NCBI GenBank assembly: GCA_900556135.1
Contig: USNR01000022.1
Coordinates: forward strand, 1-26,606
DNA: 26,606 bases
Direction: 5' to 3'
From: an uncultured Clostridium sp.
Lineage (GTDB): Bacteria; Bacillota; Clostridia; TANB77; CAG-508
Positions 6,855 to 16,327 of this stretch are shown piece after piece; position 1 is the first letter of the stretch, and every line of letters begins with the position of its first letter. A model generated the notes under the pieces. That model did not search any database. It saw only the letters and a list, made by a program, of their open reading frames with translations, and was not told the DNA's origin. The position numbers were made by a program, and so were the translations under genes.

Positions 6855-9513
6855 TTAATTTTGAGCCACCTTAACAGAGCTCTCGTACACTATTCTATCT
6901 TTTCTTAATGTATTTAATTTTTTCTGTATTTCTATTATTGCTATTGGTGAAATAGAAATTAATATTGTATATAGCCATTGTTCTTTGCTTAGCATTACTA
7001 ATTGAAATACATCTGCAACTGGTTTTATTAAAGCCACTCCAACTTGCAAAAATGCTCCTAATAAAAAAGCTCCTATCAAATACTTATTTTCAAATGGACT
7101 ATATTTAAATATACTTTCTTCACTTTTTATATTAAAACTGTGTACCAATTCTAGTAATCCCAATGATACAAACGCCATTGTTCTTGCAACTTTAATTCCA
7201 TAAAATTTATTACCTATACTGAAACTAAGTAATGTTAACATTCCAATCATAATTCCTTCAACTATAATCCTTCCCCATAATCCATCTGCAAATAAACTCT
7301 TTTTAGGATTGCGTGGTAACCTATTCATTATATCTGGCTCTAGTCTTTCTAGCCCAAGTGCAATAGCTGGAAATGAATCTGTTACTAGATTAACCCACAA
7401 TAGTTGTATCGCAAGCAATGGTGAATCTATACCTAATAATAATCCCATAAATATTGCAACTATTTCACCTATATTAGTTGATATTAGAAAATGAATAGCT
7501 TTTTTTATATTATCAAAAATGTTTCTTCCTTGTTTTACAGCCTCAACTATTGTAACAAAATTATCATCAACTAAAATCATATCTGCTGCATTTTTTGCTA
7601 CATCTGTCCCTCCTTTTCCCATTGCTATTCCTATATCTGCATTTTTCAGAGCTGGTGCATCATTTACTCCATCTCCTGTCATTGCAACAACTGCCCCTGT
7701 ACTTTGATATGCCTTAACTATCTTTACTTTATGTTCAGGTGAAACCCTTGCAAATACTGAGTATTTCATAATATTTGAATTTAATGTTTCTTGACTAATT
7801 TTATCTAACTCAGTCCCATCTATTGCTAAATCACCTGTTCTTAAAATTCCTAAATTTTTTGCAATAGCTTTTGCAGTTTGAATATGATCACCTGTAATCA
7901 TAACAGTTTTTATTCCTGCTTTTCTACACGTTTTAACAGCTTCTTTTACACCTTCTCTTGGTGGATCCATCATTCCAATTAGTCCTACAAAAGTCAAATT
8001 ATTTTCAATTTCTTCACTTACCAAGTTTTTTGGCAATACACTTACATCTTTATACGCCACAGCAATAACTCTTAAAGCCTCTGCTGCCATTTGATTATTT
8101 TCTCTTTCTATCAAAGTTTTTTTACTATATATTGGTTCAACTTTTCCATTATAGTAATAATTATCACATCTTTTTAATAAAACATCAGGTGCCCCTTTTG
8201 TTATTATTCTATATTTATCTCCCCACTTATGTATTGTAGTCATCATTTTTCTTTTTGAATCAAATGGAATATCAGAAACCCTATTCATTTGTTCATATAA
8301 TTTTGACTTGTCTAATCCATTTTGTATTCCTGCATTTACTATTGCATTTTCAGTAGGTTCTCCTCTTACTACTTTTATCCCATTTTCCATTTGCAAATTT
8401 GCATCTGTACACATCATTCCTAACTTTAATATTAATTCCTTATCTTCTAAGTTAGCTTCTCCAAAAACATTTTTAACATTGGTAACTGTCATTTTATTTT
8501 GAGTTAATGTTCCTGTTTTATCAGAACATATAACACTACTGCTTCCTAATGTTTCTACCGCAGGCAACCTTCTTATAATACTATTTTTCTTTGCCATTTT
8601 AGTTACTCCTATAGATAACATTATAGTTACAATTGCAGGTAATCCCTCTGGAATTGCAGCTACTGCTAGCCCTACAGAAGTCATAAACATCTCTGTTATT
8701 GGTATCTTCTTAAATACTCCAATAACAAATATTATTACACAAATTATTAAGCATCCCGTACCAAGCATCTTTCCAACTTCTGCAAGTTTCTTTTGAATAG
8801 GAGTTTCAGGTGACTCGTCCTCTATAATCATATTGGCTATTTTTCCAACCATTGTATTCATACCTGTTTCTGTAACAATAGCTTCACCATGACCATTTAC
8901 TACTATAGAAGTTGCAAATGCCATATTTACCATATCTCCGCAGTGCAACTTTTTCTTTTAAGATAACACCTTCATTTTTAGTAACAGGTGCGTTTTCTCC
9001 TGTTAGACTAGATTCTTCAATTTTCAAATCACTACTCTTAATAATCCTGCAATCTGCTGGAACATAATTTCCCGCTTCAAGTATAACAATATCTCCTGGA
9101 ACTACTTCACTAGAATCAACTTCCACAACCTTTCCACTTCTTCTAACTTTGCTAATAGGTGCCGACAATTTTTTCAACGCCTCTAACGATTTTTCTGCTT
9201 TTGTTTCCTGAACCAATCCCATTATGGCATTAAAAATAACAATTGCAATTATTATTATTGAATCAATATAATCTCCAGAGCCCTCCACATAGGCAATTAC
9301 AGCAGAAACAATAGATGCAATTATTAGTATAATTATCATAAAATCATTAAACTGTTTAATAAATCTAACAAACATACTCTCTTTCTTTTTTTCTTTTAAT
9401 CTGTTCTTACCATATTTCTCAATTCTTCTATGTACTTCTTCCTCATTCAGCCCCCTTTCTACATTACTTCTAAGTTCTTTAGTTATAGTCTCTAAGTCTT
9501 TAGTATACCACAT
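6855..9513 (-). pseudogene. P2A-type calcium-transporting ATPase, split by a one-base frameshift
   Basis: Cation pump of the SERCA/PMCA-like P-type family, expected to move Ca2+ across the membrane. The N-terminal part (start ATG 9513, GGAGG eight bases upstream) has the cation-transporter N-domain, two membrane helices and the actuator loop with SLTGENAPV. It leaves frame after VILKEKVAL and ends at a stop at 8884. The other frame resumes with GDMVNMAFATS and runs to 6855. Removing one C (minus strand, plus-strand 8940) joins both into one protein of roughly 890 residues. The C-terminal part has PEGLPA, the phosphorylated Asp in SDKTGTLT (near 8520), TGDGVNDAPAL, and the Ca2+ ligands in TNIGE and LWVNLVTD. 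Everything outside the break is intact, so it is either a very recent mutation or a sequence error. Substrate assignment rests on those ligand residues. Confidence 0.9.
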
Positions 9514-9530
9514 AAACCTTTCCTCCAATC

Positions 9531-9567
9531 AAAAAATACTATGCATGTCTTATACATACATAGTATT
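9531..9567 (-). terminator. Terminator between smc and the ATPase gene
   Basis: Arms AATACTATG (9535-9543) and CATAGTATT (9559-9567), extended by ATGT/ACAT with one mismatch, around a 5-base loop. On the minus strand the stem runs into TTTTTT just before the ATPase SD. It would end the smc transcript; because it lies only about ten bases from that SD it could also influence ATPase expression. Confidence 0.7.
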
Positions 9568-9600
9568 CTTCTTGTCCTAAAATTAGAACTTAAAATTATT

Positions 9601-12600
9601 TTAATTCTTTAAATTCATTGACAACAGCTTACTTATTCCCTTCTCTTCCATTGTTACACCGTATACCGTGTCTGCTATTTCCATTGTACCTTTTCTATGT
9701 GTTATTACTAAAAATTGTGTATCATTGCTGAATTTTTTTAAGTATAATGCAAATCTATTTACATTTACATCATCCAAAGCTGCTTCAATTTCGTCTAATA
9801 TACAGAATGGTGCTGGATTTATTTTTAATATTGCAAATAATATTGCTATTGCAGTTAATGCTTTTTCTCCTCCAGATAAAAGCATCATATTTTGTAGTTT
9901 CTTTCCTGGTGGTTGTACTCGTATATCAATTCCACACTCTAATACATTATCTGTATCTTCTAAAATTAACTCTGCTTTTCCACCTCCGAAAAGTTCTATG
10001 AATACCTCATTAAAGTTTGCATTAATCTTTTTAAATTGCTCTGAGAACTGACTCTTCATTGTGTTTGTCATCTCAGATATAACATTTCTTAATTTTGCAA
10101 TTGATTCCTCCAAATCATATCTTTGCTCATTCATAAAGTCATATCTTTCTTGCATTTTTTTGTATTCTTCAATCGAATCAATATTAATGCTTCCTAAATC
10201 TCTAATTTTAGCTCTTAATTCATTTGTAACTTTTTGTGCAACTTGAACATTATCTGGTTTTTTGTATTCTCCTGCACTATTCGGAGTTATTTCATATTCT
10301 TCCCATAACTTGTTAACTACATCTTCTAAGTCCTGTTCTTGTTTTGTTTTCTTGCTTTCTGCTTTTAACAATTGTTCTTTCAATCCATTTATAACTTCAA
10401 ACTGTTCTGATATTTGATAATCAACCTTTTCTTGTTTTTTAGCTATTTCTTCTTTTTGTTTTCTTAAGCTCTCAATTTTTGTAGAACTGTTTTCTACATC
10501 ATTTTTTATTTTTTCTATCTTAGCATAAAAATCGGCAATGTCTTGTTCTAGTCTTGATGTTTCATCTTTTATATTAGCTATTTCTGCTTTTTTGTTTTCT
10601 ATGTTAGACTTTGCATTTTCTATATCCGTATTTATTCTTTCTACCATCTCGTCAATTGATGTGCTACTTTCATCAAAAGAAGATACCGATATTTTTAAAT
10701 CTGTAATATCTAAATTCAAATTGTCTATGTATTGTTGATCATCTTTATTTAATTCCGCAAAACTTGCAATTTCTGCATTTAATGATTCTATCTCTTTTTC
10801 AAGATTTTCAATAACTTGCTTTGTACCTTCTTTACTTGCAGTTATTTCTTCTTTTTGTTTCTTTATATCTTCTGTTTCTTTTTTTGCCTTTGCCAAATTA
10901 TTTTCTAGTCGAGTTACACTTCCATCAACTAATTCTAATTTTTGATGTTCTGTTGCATATTTAATTTCAATATCTTGTAATTGTTTTTCTAATGCTGCGG
11001 ATTTTTCTATAATATCTGTAATTCCAACTGAATATTCTTCTTTTTCTTTATTTATCTTTTCTATTTCTTTTTTCAGTTTTTCTAAATTATCTTTTAGCTC
11101 TTCTATTTCTCTGCTTCTTCCTAAAATATTTACTGTCTTTTGAGCCACAGAACCACCAGTAATTGCTCCCGACGGATTAATTACGTCTCCAGATATTGTT
11201 ACTATTCTAAATGAATAATTATTTTGCTTTGCTAAAGCTATTGCGGAATTCATATCTTCTACTATTACTGTTCTTCCCAGTAAATTTTGTATGATTTCCA
11301 CATACTTTTTATCTATTTTAACTAAATCTGAAGCACAACCAATAACTCCATCTATTCCCTTAGAATTAATATTTTCCAATTTTTTTCCATGTACAGATGC
11401 AATAGGCAAAAAGCTTGCTCTACCTAAATTATTAGCGCGTAAATACTCAATTAATCTCTTAGCATCCTCTTCTTTTTGTGTAACAATGTTTTGCATTGCT
11501 TGTCCTAAACACATTTCTATTGCTGTCTCATACTTTTTGTCAACTGAAATCAAGCTAGCTAGAACTCCCTCTACACCTTTATTTAAGTTAGCATCTTTTT
11601 CACAAGCTGTAAGCAATGATTTTACACTTTTTATATATCCATCTTTTTCTTTTTCAGTTTCTTGCAAAAATTTTAATCTAGAATCTCTCATTCTAAATTC
11701 ATATGTTAGCTTATTTATCTGTTCATCAAAATCTTTTACTGTTGAAACAGCATTTTCTTTTTTGCCTTTTACATTTTCTAACTCTTTTAAAGCTTTATTC
11801 CTTATGTTATCAATTTCTAAAAATCCTTGTGAAATATCCTGTTTGTTTAAACGAGTAGAATCTAGTTCAGAGATAATTGATTGAATTTCTTGTTTTAGAA
11901 CTCTTTCTCTTTTTTCTAGATTTTCAAAGTTAACTTCATATGTATTAATTTCATTCAGTCTTTCATACTTGCTATCAGTATTAGCCTCAACCTTTTTCTT
12001 CTTTTCTTCTATTTCCAATTCTTTATTTGATAACTTCTTAGTTAGCTTTTCTAATTCTTCCTCTTTTTCTTTTAGCTCTTTTTCAAACTTTTCTCTATTA
12101 CTTGATAAGTTATCTTTTCGTTCTATCTTATTTTTCTTTTCTTCTTCTAACTCTGCAATTCTAGTATTTAAGTCTTCTATTTCTCTTGCAAATCTTTCTG
12201 AATTTATTCCATTATTAGATATTTTTTCTTTAGACACACTAATGTCAGAATTTATTTTCTCTATTTGATTTTTGCTTTCAAAACCAATATTTTGGGTTTC
12301 TTCTATTGTTCTTATAATTTCTTCAAGCTTATTTTTTAATTCTTCCTTAGACTCTTGTAGTTTATCTAATTTATAATCTTCATCTTCCTTTTGACTATCT
12401 AAAATCTCAATATCTTTAGCTATTTGTTCAATTTTCTCTTTATACACATTAATATTGTATAAAAATAATCCAACCTCAATACTTTTTAATTCTTCACGCA
12501 AACTCAAAAATTGTTTAGCCTTTTCTGACTGAATTTTTAAAGGTTCTATTTGTCCTTCAATTTCAGTTAAAATATCATTAATACGTAATAAATTAAGTTT

Positions 12601-13152
12601 AGTTTGCTCTAATTTCTTTTCAGATTCTTGCTTCCTAGTTCTATATTTTACAATACCAGCAGCCTCTTCAAAAATGTGTCTTCTATCTTCAGATTTATTA
12701 CTTAATATTTCATCAATTTTTCCTTGTCCTATTATCGAATATCCATCTTTTCCAATTCCTGTATCCATAAAAAGCTCTAAGATATCCTTCAATCTACATG
12801 GAACCTTATTAATAAAATATCCTGTTTCTCCACTCCTATAAATCTTTCTGGTAACAACAACTTCATTATATTCAACTGGAAGTGTTCCATCACTATTATC
12901 TATAACAATAGAAGCTTCAGCAAAGCCCAAAGATTTTCTGTTTTGAGTTCCAGCAAAAATAATATCCTCCGACTTTGAACCTCTAAGAGATTTCATGCTT
13001 TGTTCTCCAAGCACCCATCTAATACTATCAGAAATATTACTCTTTCCAGACCCATTTGGACCAATTACTGAAGTAATTCCTGGTTTAAATTCTAAAATTG
13101 TTTTATCTGCAAATGATTTAAAACCCTGCAATTCTAATCTTTTTAAGTACAT
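9601..13152 (-). CDS. smc: Chromosome segregation ATPase SMC
   Basis: Chromosome-condensing ATPase that forms a ring with ScpA and ScpB. At 1183 residues it has the usual family length. The N-terminal head has Walker A GPNGSGKSN (31-39). Long coiled coils (about 170-490 and 670-1020) flank a globular hinge (about 500-665) with the conserved GAITGGS segment. The C-terminal head has the ABC signature LSGGEKALTA (from 1092) and Walker B FCILDEIEAALDD (Asp1120, Glu1121). The ATG is preceded by AGGGGA. In many Firmicutes smc follows rnc and precedes ftsY; neither is here. It is followed by a terminator before the ATPase and preceded, 103 bases upstream, by the deaminase-type amidohydrolase. RecN or Rad50-like proteins are excluded by length and hinge sequence. 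Confidence 0.97.
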   Translation of the reverse strand: MYLKRLELQGFKSFADKTILEFKPGITSVIGPNGSGKSNISDSIRWVLGEQSMKSLRGSKSEDIIFAGTQNRKSLGFAEASIVIDNSDGTLPVEYNEVVVTRKIYRSGETGYFINKVPCRLKDILELFMDTGIGKDGYSIIGQGKIDEILSNKSEDRRHIFEEAAGIVKYRTRKQESEKKLEQTKLNLLRINDILTEIEGQIEPLKIQSEKAKQFLSLREELKSIEVGLFLYNINVYKEKIEQIAKDIEILDSQKEDEDYKLDKLQESKEELKNKLEEIIRTIEETQNIGFESKNQIEKINSDISVSKEKISNNGINSERFAREIEDLNTRIAELEEEKKNKIERKDNLSSNREKFEKELKEKEEELEKLTKKLSNKELEIEEKKKKVEANTDSKYERLNEINTYEVNFENLEKRERVLKQEIQSIISELDSTRLNKQDISQGFLEIDNIRNKALKELENVKGKKENAVSTVKDFDEQINKLTYEFRMRDSRLKFLQETEKEKDGYIKSVKSLLTACEKDANLNKGVEGVLASLISVDKKYETAIEMCLGQAMQNIVTQKEEDAKRLIEYLRANNLGRASFLPIASVHGKKLENINSKGIDGVIGCASDLVKIDKKYVEIIQNLLGRTVIVEDMNSAIALAKQNNYSFRIVTISGDVINPSGAITGGSVAQKTVNILGRSREIEELKDNLEKLKKEIEKINKEKEEYSVGITDIIEKSAALEKQLQDIEIKYATEHQKLELVDGSVTRLENNLAKAKKETEDIKKQKEEITASKEGTKQVIENLEKEIESLNAEIASFAELNKDDQQYIDNLNLDITDLKISVSSFDESSTSIDEMVERINTDIENAKSNIENKKAEIANIKDETSRLEQDIADFYAKIEKIKNDVENSSTKIESLRKQKEEIAKKQEKVDYQISEQFEVINGLKEQLLKAESKKTKQEQDLEDVVNKLWEEYEITPNSAGEYKKPDNVQVAQKVTNELRAKIRDLGSINIDSIEEYKKMQERYDFMNEQRYDLEESIAKLRNVISEMTNTMKSQFSEQFKKINANFNEVFIELFGGGKAELILEDTDNVLECGIDIRVQPPGKKLQNMMLLSGGEKALTAIAILFAILKINPAPFCILDEIEAALDDVNVNRFALYLKKFSNDTQFLVITHRKGTMEIADTVYGVTMEEKGISKLLSMNLKN

Positions 13153-13255
13153 CTATAATTCCCCTATCTTATGTCTTTTTATTGCTTTACTGATTCTATC
13201 ATAAAAAATTTGATTTGTGTATATATGATACGTCTTTTTTCGGCATTTTGTTATG

Positions 13256-14560
13256 TTATGATATTCTCTTTATTATTTCTTCACATTTATTATAAACTTC
13301 TTTTTCATCTATGCCCACATTTAGCTTTCTATTCTCCATTAATATTCTTCCCTCAACTATTGTTGTCTCTACATCAGAGCCTTTTATATTATATACAATC
13401 TCTGATACTAAGTCATTTAATGGTTTTACTAAAATATTATCTAGATTAATTATAATCAAGTCTGCCTGTTTTCCTTCTGTTATACTTCCTATTTTTTCTT
13501 CCAGGCTTAATGCCTTTGCTCCATTTATTGTTCCTATTTTTAAAACATCATATGCCATCATAACTTCTGGGTCTTCTGTGTTCCCTTTTTGTAAAAGAGC
13601 TGTATACTTCATAGCCTCAAATAAATCTAGATTGCTTCCACTTCCTTGTCCATCAGTTCCTAAAGATACATTTATTTTTTTCTCTAGCATTTTATTTATA
13701 TTTGCAATTCCACATCCCAGTTTCAAATTGCTTACAGGACAATGAGCAATTGCTATATCCATATCTTTTATCTGTTCTATGTCTTCATCAGAAATTTTAA
13801 CTCCATGTGCTAATATTGTATGTATACCTTTAAAGTTTTTCTTTAATACTTCTATTGGCTTTGCTGTATATCCATCTTCTATATCTTTTACTTCCTTGCT
13901 ATTTTCGCAAAAATGAATATGAACTGGTAATCTATTTTCTTTAGCAAATTGTACACAATTTTCCACATATTTTTCATTAGACGTGTATAATCCATGAATT
14001 CCAACGTTAAATGTAAGTTTATTGTCATAATCTTTATATTTTTCTAATAAGTCTTCTAGTTCCTTTAGCCTATTTTCTCCTTCTGCCTCATTTCCCATAT
14101 TCATTAAAGTTCTTGTTGTTTGCAATCTAATTCCAGTATCTTTCATTGCTTTAATTATTTCGTCTGTAAAGAAATACATATCATTAATAGTAGTACAACC
14201 TGTTTTTATCATCTCTAAAAAGCTTAAACAAGAAGCATAGTAAATATCTTCTTTTGTCAGTTTATCTTCCATTGGCCAAATCTTTTTGTTTAGCCAGTCT
14301 TGCAGATTATATCCATCTAGAGTTTCTCTAAAAATGCTCATTGGTACATGTGCATGTGTATTAATAAGCCCTGGCATAACTACCTTCCCTGTTGCATCTA
14401 TAATTTTTGTTTTCTCATTTTCTAAATCACTTTCTAATATTATATTCCTATCAATCTTTACAATTTTATCATCTCTAATTAAAATATCCATATTTTTTTC
14501 AATTTTTTCTCTGTTTGTATCCATAGAGATTAAATTAGCATTTTTTATTAATATATCCAT
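13256..14560 (-). CDS. mtaD: Amidohydrolase, 5-methylthioadenosine/S-adenosylhomocysteine deaminase type
   Basis: Cytosolic metal-dependent deaminase, probably converting S-adenosylhomocysteine or 5'-methylthioadenosine (or adenosine) to inosine derivatives. The start is the ATG at 14560, with AAAGGA nine bases upstream. A longer frame from 14617 would read through the hairpin terminator of the preceding gene and is unlikely. The 434 residues hold the full metal site: NTHAH (H69, H71), H189 in GIHGLYT, HIHFCEN (H216, E219), LAHG (H252) and LGTDG (D303). These show near-constant offsets from Thermotoga TM0936, a characterised SAH/MTA deaminase, as I recall it. HCPVSNLKLGCGIA is typical of the TrzF/MtaD branch. 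Other members of this branch act on chlorohydrolase or guanine-like substrates, so the exact substrate is not fixed. Confidence 0.88.
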   Translation of the reverse strand: MDILIKNANLISMDTNREKIEKNMDILIRDDKIVKIDRNIILESDLENEKTKIIDATGKVVMPGLINTHAHVPMSIFRETLDGYNLQDWLNKKIWPMEDKLTKEDIYYASCLSFLEMIKTGCTTINDMYFFTDEIIKAMKDTGIRLQTTRTLMNMGNEAEGENRLKELEDLLEKYKDYDNKLTFNVGIHGLYTSNEKYVENCVQFAKENRLPVHIHFCENSKEVKDIEDGYTAKPIEVLKKNFKGIHTILAHGVKISDEDIEQIKDMDIAIAHCPVSNLKLGCGIANINKMLEKKINVSLGTDGQGSGSNLDLFEAMKYTALLQKGNTEDPEVMMAYDVLKIGTINGAKALSLEEKIGSITEGKQADLIIINLDNILVKPLNDLVSEIVYNIKGSDVETTIVEGRILMENRKLNVGIDEKEVYNKCEEIIKRIS

Positions 14561-14574
14561 ATCTTTTATTCCTT

Positions 14575-14612
14575 TCATAAAAAAATCACATAGTATCTTA
14601 CTATGTGATTTT
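14575..14612 (-). terminator. Terminator after the 501-residue unknown gene
   Basis: Perfect 14-bp stem, arms AAAATCACATAGTA (14582-14595) and its complement (14599-14612), with a 3-base loop. On the minus strand it runs straight into TTTTTT. It ends the upstream unknown gene and lies within the falsely extended frame of the amidohydrolase, which supports the later start of that gene. Confidence 0.88.
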
Positions 14613-14649
14613 ATCATAAATATTTGGATTTGACCAGAATATTTAATTA

Positions 14650-16155
14650 CTATCTTTCTTCTTTTGATCCTTCTTGCATCTTTTTTTCAACAGCGGCCTT
14701 TATTGCTTCTGCCTTTGCTTTAGCTTCTTCTTCTGTTTTCAAATCTTTTTCACTTTTCTCACCTTTCTTAGGTCTTAAAGATTTCAAAAAGCTCTCTCTT
14801 TTAGATATTTTTTTCTTATTATTTCTATTTTCTTCTGCTTTATTATCTGTTTTTTTCTCTTTATATCCTTCTCCTTCTTTAGGCATTGGTAAATATTCCA
14901 ATCTTTTCTTTACCTCTTCCCTATGTGCTCTGCTGTTCAACTTTAACTTAGTTATTCCTCTCATTTCCAACTTAGCATACTTCCTAGCACTATAGGCAGA
15001 TTCTCTCAATTCTTTGAATTTTTTTCTTTCATCTTTCTTAAGTATAATAAATTTATTTTTAAGGTCATAAGTTAAATCCATCTTTGTAGTTTTTTTACCA
15101 TTTTCGTCTCTATCATCTTTTATTAATTTTTCATATTCTTCTAAGAATCCCTCTAAATCGAATTCAGGATTTTCAGCTTTAAAAGCCGTTACAGCATAAG
15201 TTATTTTTTTATCTAACTCAATATCCACTCCATCTCGAGCTTCAAAATCTAATATTGCTGCTGGTATTGCTTTTGCTTCGTCTAGTTTTTCATTTTCTCT
15301 TTCAATTTGTTCATAACTCATAAATTTACCATTTATAGTTATTCCCTTTTTATCTCTTTTTACATTGAAGTATTTAAATTTTGCACCTGGTTGTATGGTT
15401 GCTTGTCTTGTTGGATTCTTTACTCTTGCACCTGGTTGTATGGTTGCTTGTCTTGTTGGATTCTTTACTCTTGCACCTGATTGTACTGGTGGTATAATTG
15501 GTTTTTCTTGAATCGATTGTTTTTCTATTTTTATTCCATCAATATCAGTAATTTTTTCTGCTTCATTTAATTCTTTATTTAATTCCTGTGCTTTCTGCTT
15601 TAAGCTATCAAACTCAGAATTAAATTCTTCTAGTTGTTTATCTAATTCTTCTATATCTTTTACATCATGAAATTTTTTCATTTCTTCGTGTCTTTTTAAT
15701 TCCATGTTTTTTATTTTATCACTTATCTCTCTTCCTTTGTTTTGGATGTCTGATAATTCACTTTTTATGTTACTAACTATCTCTTGTTTTATTTCAGTTG
15801 CTTTTGCTTTCATTAGATTTTCATATGTTTGTTCTTCTTTTTCTGCACTTTCCTTTTCTTTTGTTTTGTTTTCTATAAGTTCTTGTATTTGATCATAAAA
15901 TACATCCCCAGTCATATACTGCTTCTGTTCTTCAACGTATGTATTTATTTCATCTGTTAAATTCTTTTTTGTAGATTTTGCCATTTCAAATTTCTTTTTA
16001 TATCTATCTAAATATACTTTTGCTTCCAAATTACTAATTCTATCTTCTATATTTTTTGGAAGTTTTCTCTCTTCCAATTTTGGAGCTATATCTCTTGTTC
16101 CTCGCCTATTGTAAACATGCCCTTTTCTTTGTGTCCCAATCATTTTCTCATCCAT
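14650..16155 (-). CDS. Highly charged coiled-coil protein of unknown function
   Basis: A 501-residue soluble protein that I cannot assign. The N-terminus is basic (MDEKMIGTQRKGHVYNRRGT). Residues about 30-210 are predicted coiled coil rich in Lys and Glu. A Pro-rich linker then carries two exact copies of a 15-residue unit, GARVKNPTRQATIQP, and the start of a third (GAKFKYF). A more globular part (about 250-400) includes KGITINGKFMSYEQI and ILDFEARDGVDIELDKK. The C-terminus (from about 415) is very rich in Lys, Glu and Ala. No membrane segment or enzyme motif is visible. The start has GGAGA eight bases upstream and a good promoter. The next gene upstream codes for another unknown charged protein, and the two may act together. 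A cytoskeletal or nucleoid-type scaffold is only a guess. Confidence 0.75.
   Translation of the reverse strand: MDEKMIGTQRKGHVYNRRGTRDIAPKLEERKLPKNIEDRISNLEAKVYLDRYKKKFEMAKSTKKNLTDEINTYVEEQKQYMTGDVFYDQIQELIENKTKEKESAEKEEQTYENLMKAKATEIKQEIVSNIKSELSDIQNKGREISDKIKNMELKRHEEMKKFHDVKDIEELDKQLEEFNSEFDSLKQKAQELNKELNEAEKITDIDGIKIEKQSIQEKPIIPPVQSGARVKNPTRQATIQPGARVKNPTRQATIQPGAKFKYFNVKRDKKGITINGKFMSYEQIERENEKLDEAKAIPAAILDFEARDGVDIELDKKITYAVTAFKAENPEFDLEGFLEEYEKLIKDDRDENGKKTTKMDLTYDLKNKFIILKKDERKKFKELRESAYSARKYAKLEMRGITKLKLNSRAHREEVKKRLEYLPMPKEGEGYKEKKTDNKAEENRNNKKKISKRESFLKSLRPKKGEKSEKDLKTEEEAKAKAEAIKAAVEKKMQEGSKEER
15381..15489. repeat. Exact 45-bp tandem repeat, two copies plus a partial third
   Basis: Bases 15381-15425 and 15426-15470 are identical; a third copy diverges after TTGCACCTG, from 15471. 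The 45-bp period equals 15 codons, so the reading frame is kept. Identity at every silent position indicates recent duplication or active slippage. Confidence 0.93.
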
Positions 16156-16195
16156 CTTTTATTTCTCCTTTCAAAATAAAAACATAACTATTTTT

Positions 16196-16224
16196 ATTTT
16201 ACCATATTTTGATATTTTTTGCAA
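16196..16224 (-). promoter_or_regulatory. Sigma-A-like promoter of the 501-residue gene
   Basis: Minus-strand TTGCAA (16224-16219), a 17-base spacer and TAAAAT (16201-16196), with a TG extension (TGG) directly before the -10. The leader would be about 30 bases and carries GGAGA. It suggests this gene is transcribed separately from the one upstream. Confidence 0.6.
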
Positions 16225-16327
16225 CTATTATGTATACTAATTTTAGCAAGTAATTATAATTAGTTGTTTTCTTAAAATATAAAAAAGAATATATTTAGTT
16301 CCTATAATTAATTTTCAGTCTTTATTT

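Noticed and set aside
14561..14617. Longer N-terminus for the amidohydrolase from 14617
   Set aside because: It would be encoded by the terminator hairpin of the preceding gene, and an ATG with a proper SD follows at 14560.
16246..16270. Near-palindrome CAAGTAATTATAATTAGTTG between the two unknown genes
   Set aside because: It is AT-only apart from mismatched centres and lacks a T tract, so chance pairing in AT-rich DNA is the simplest view.
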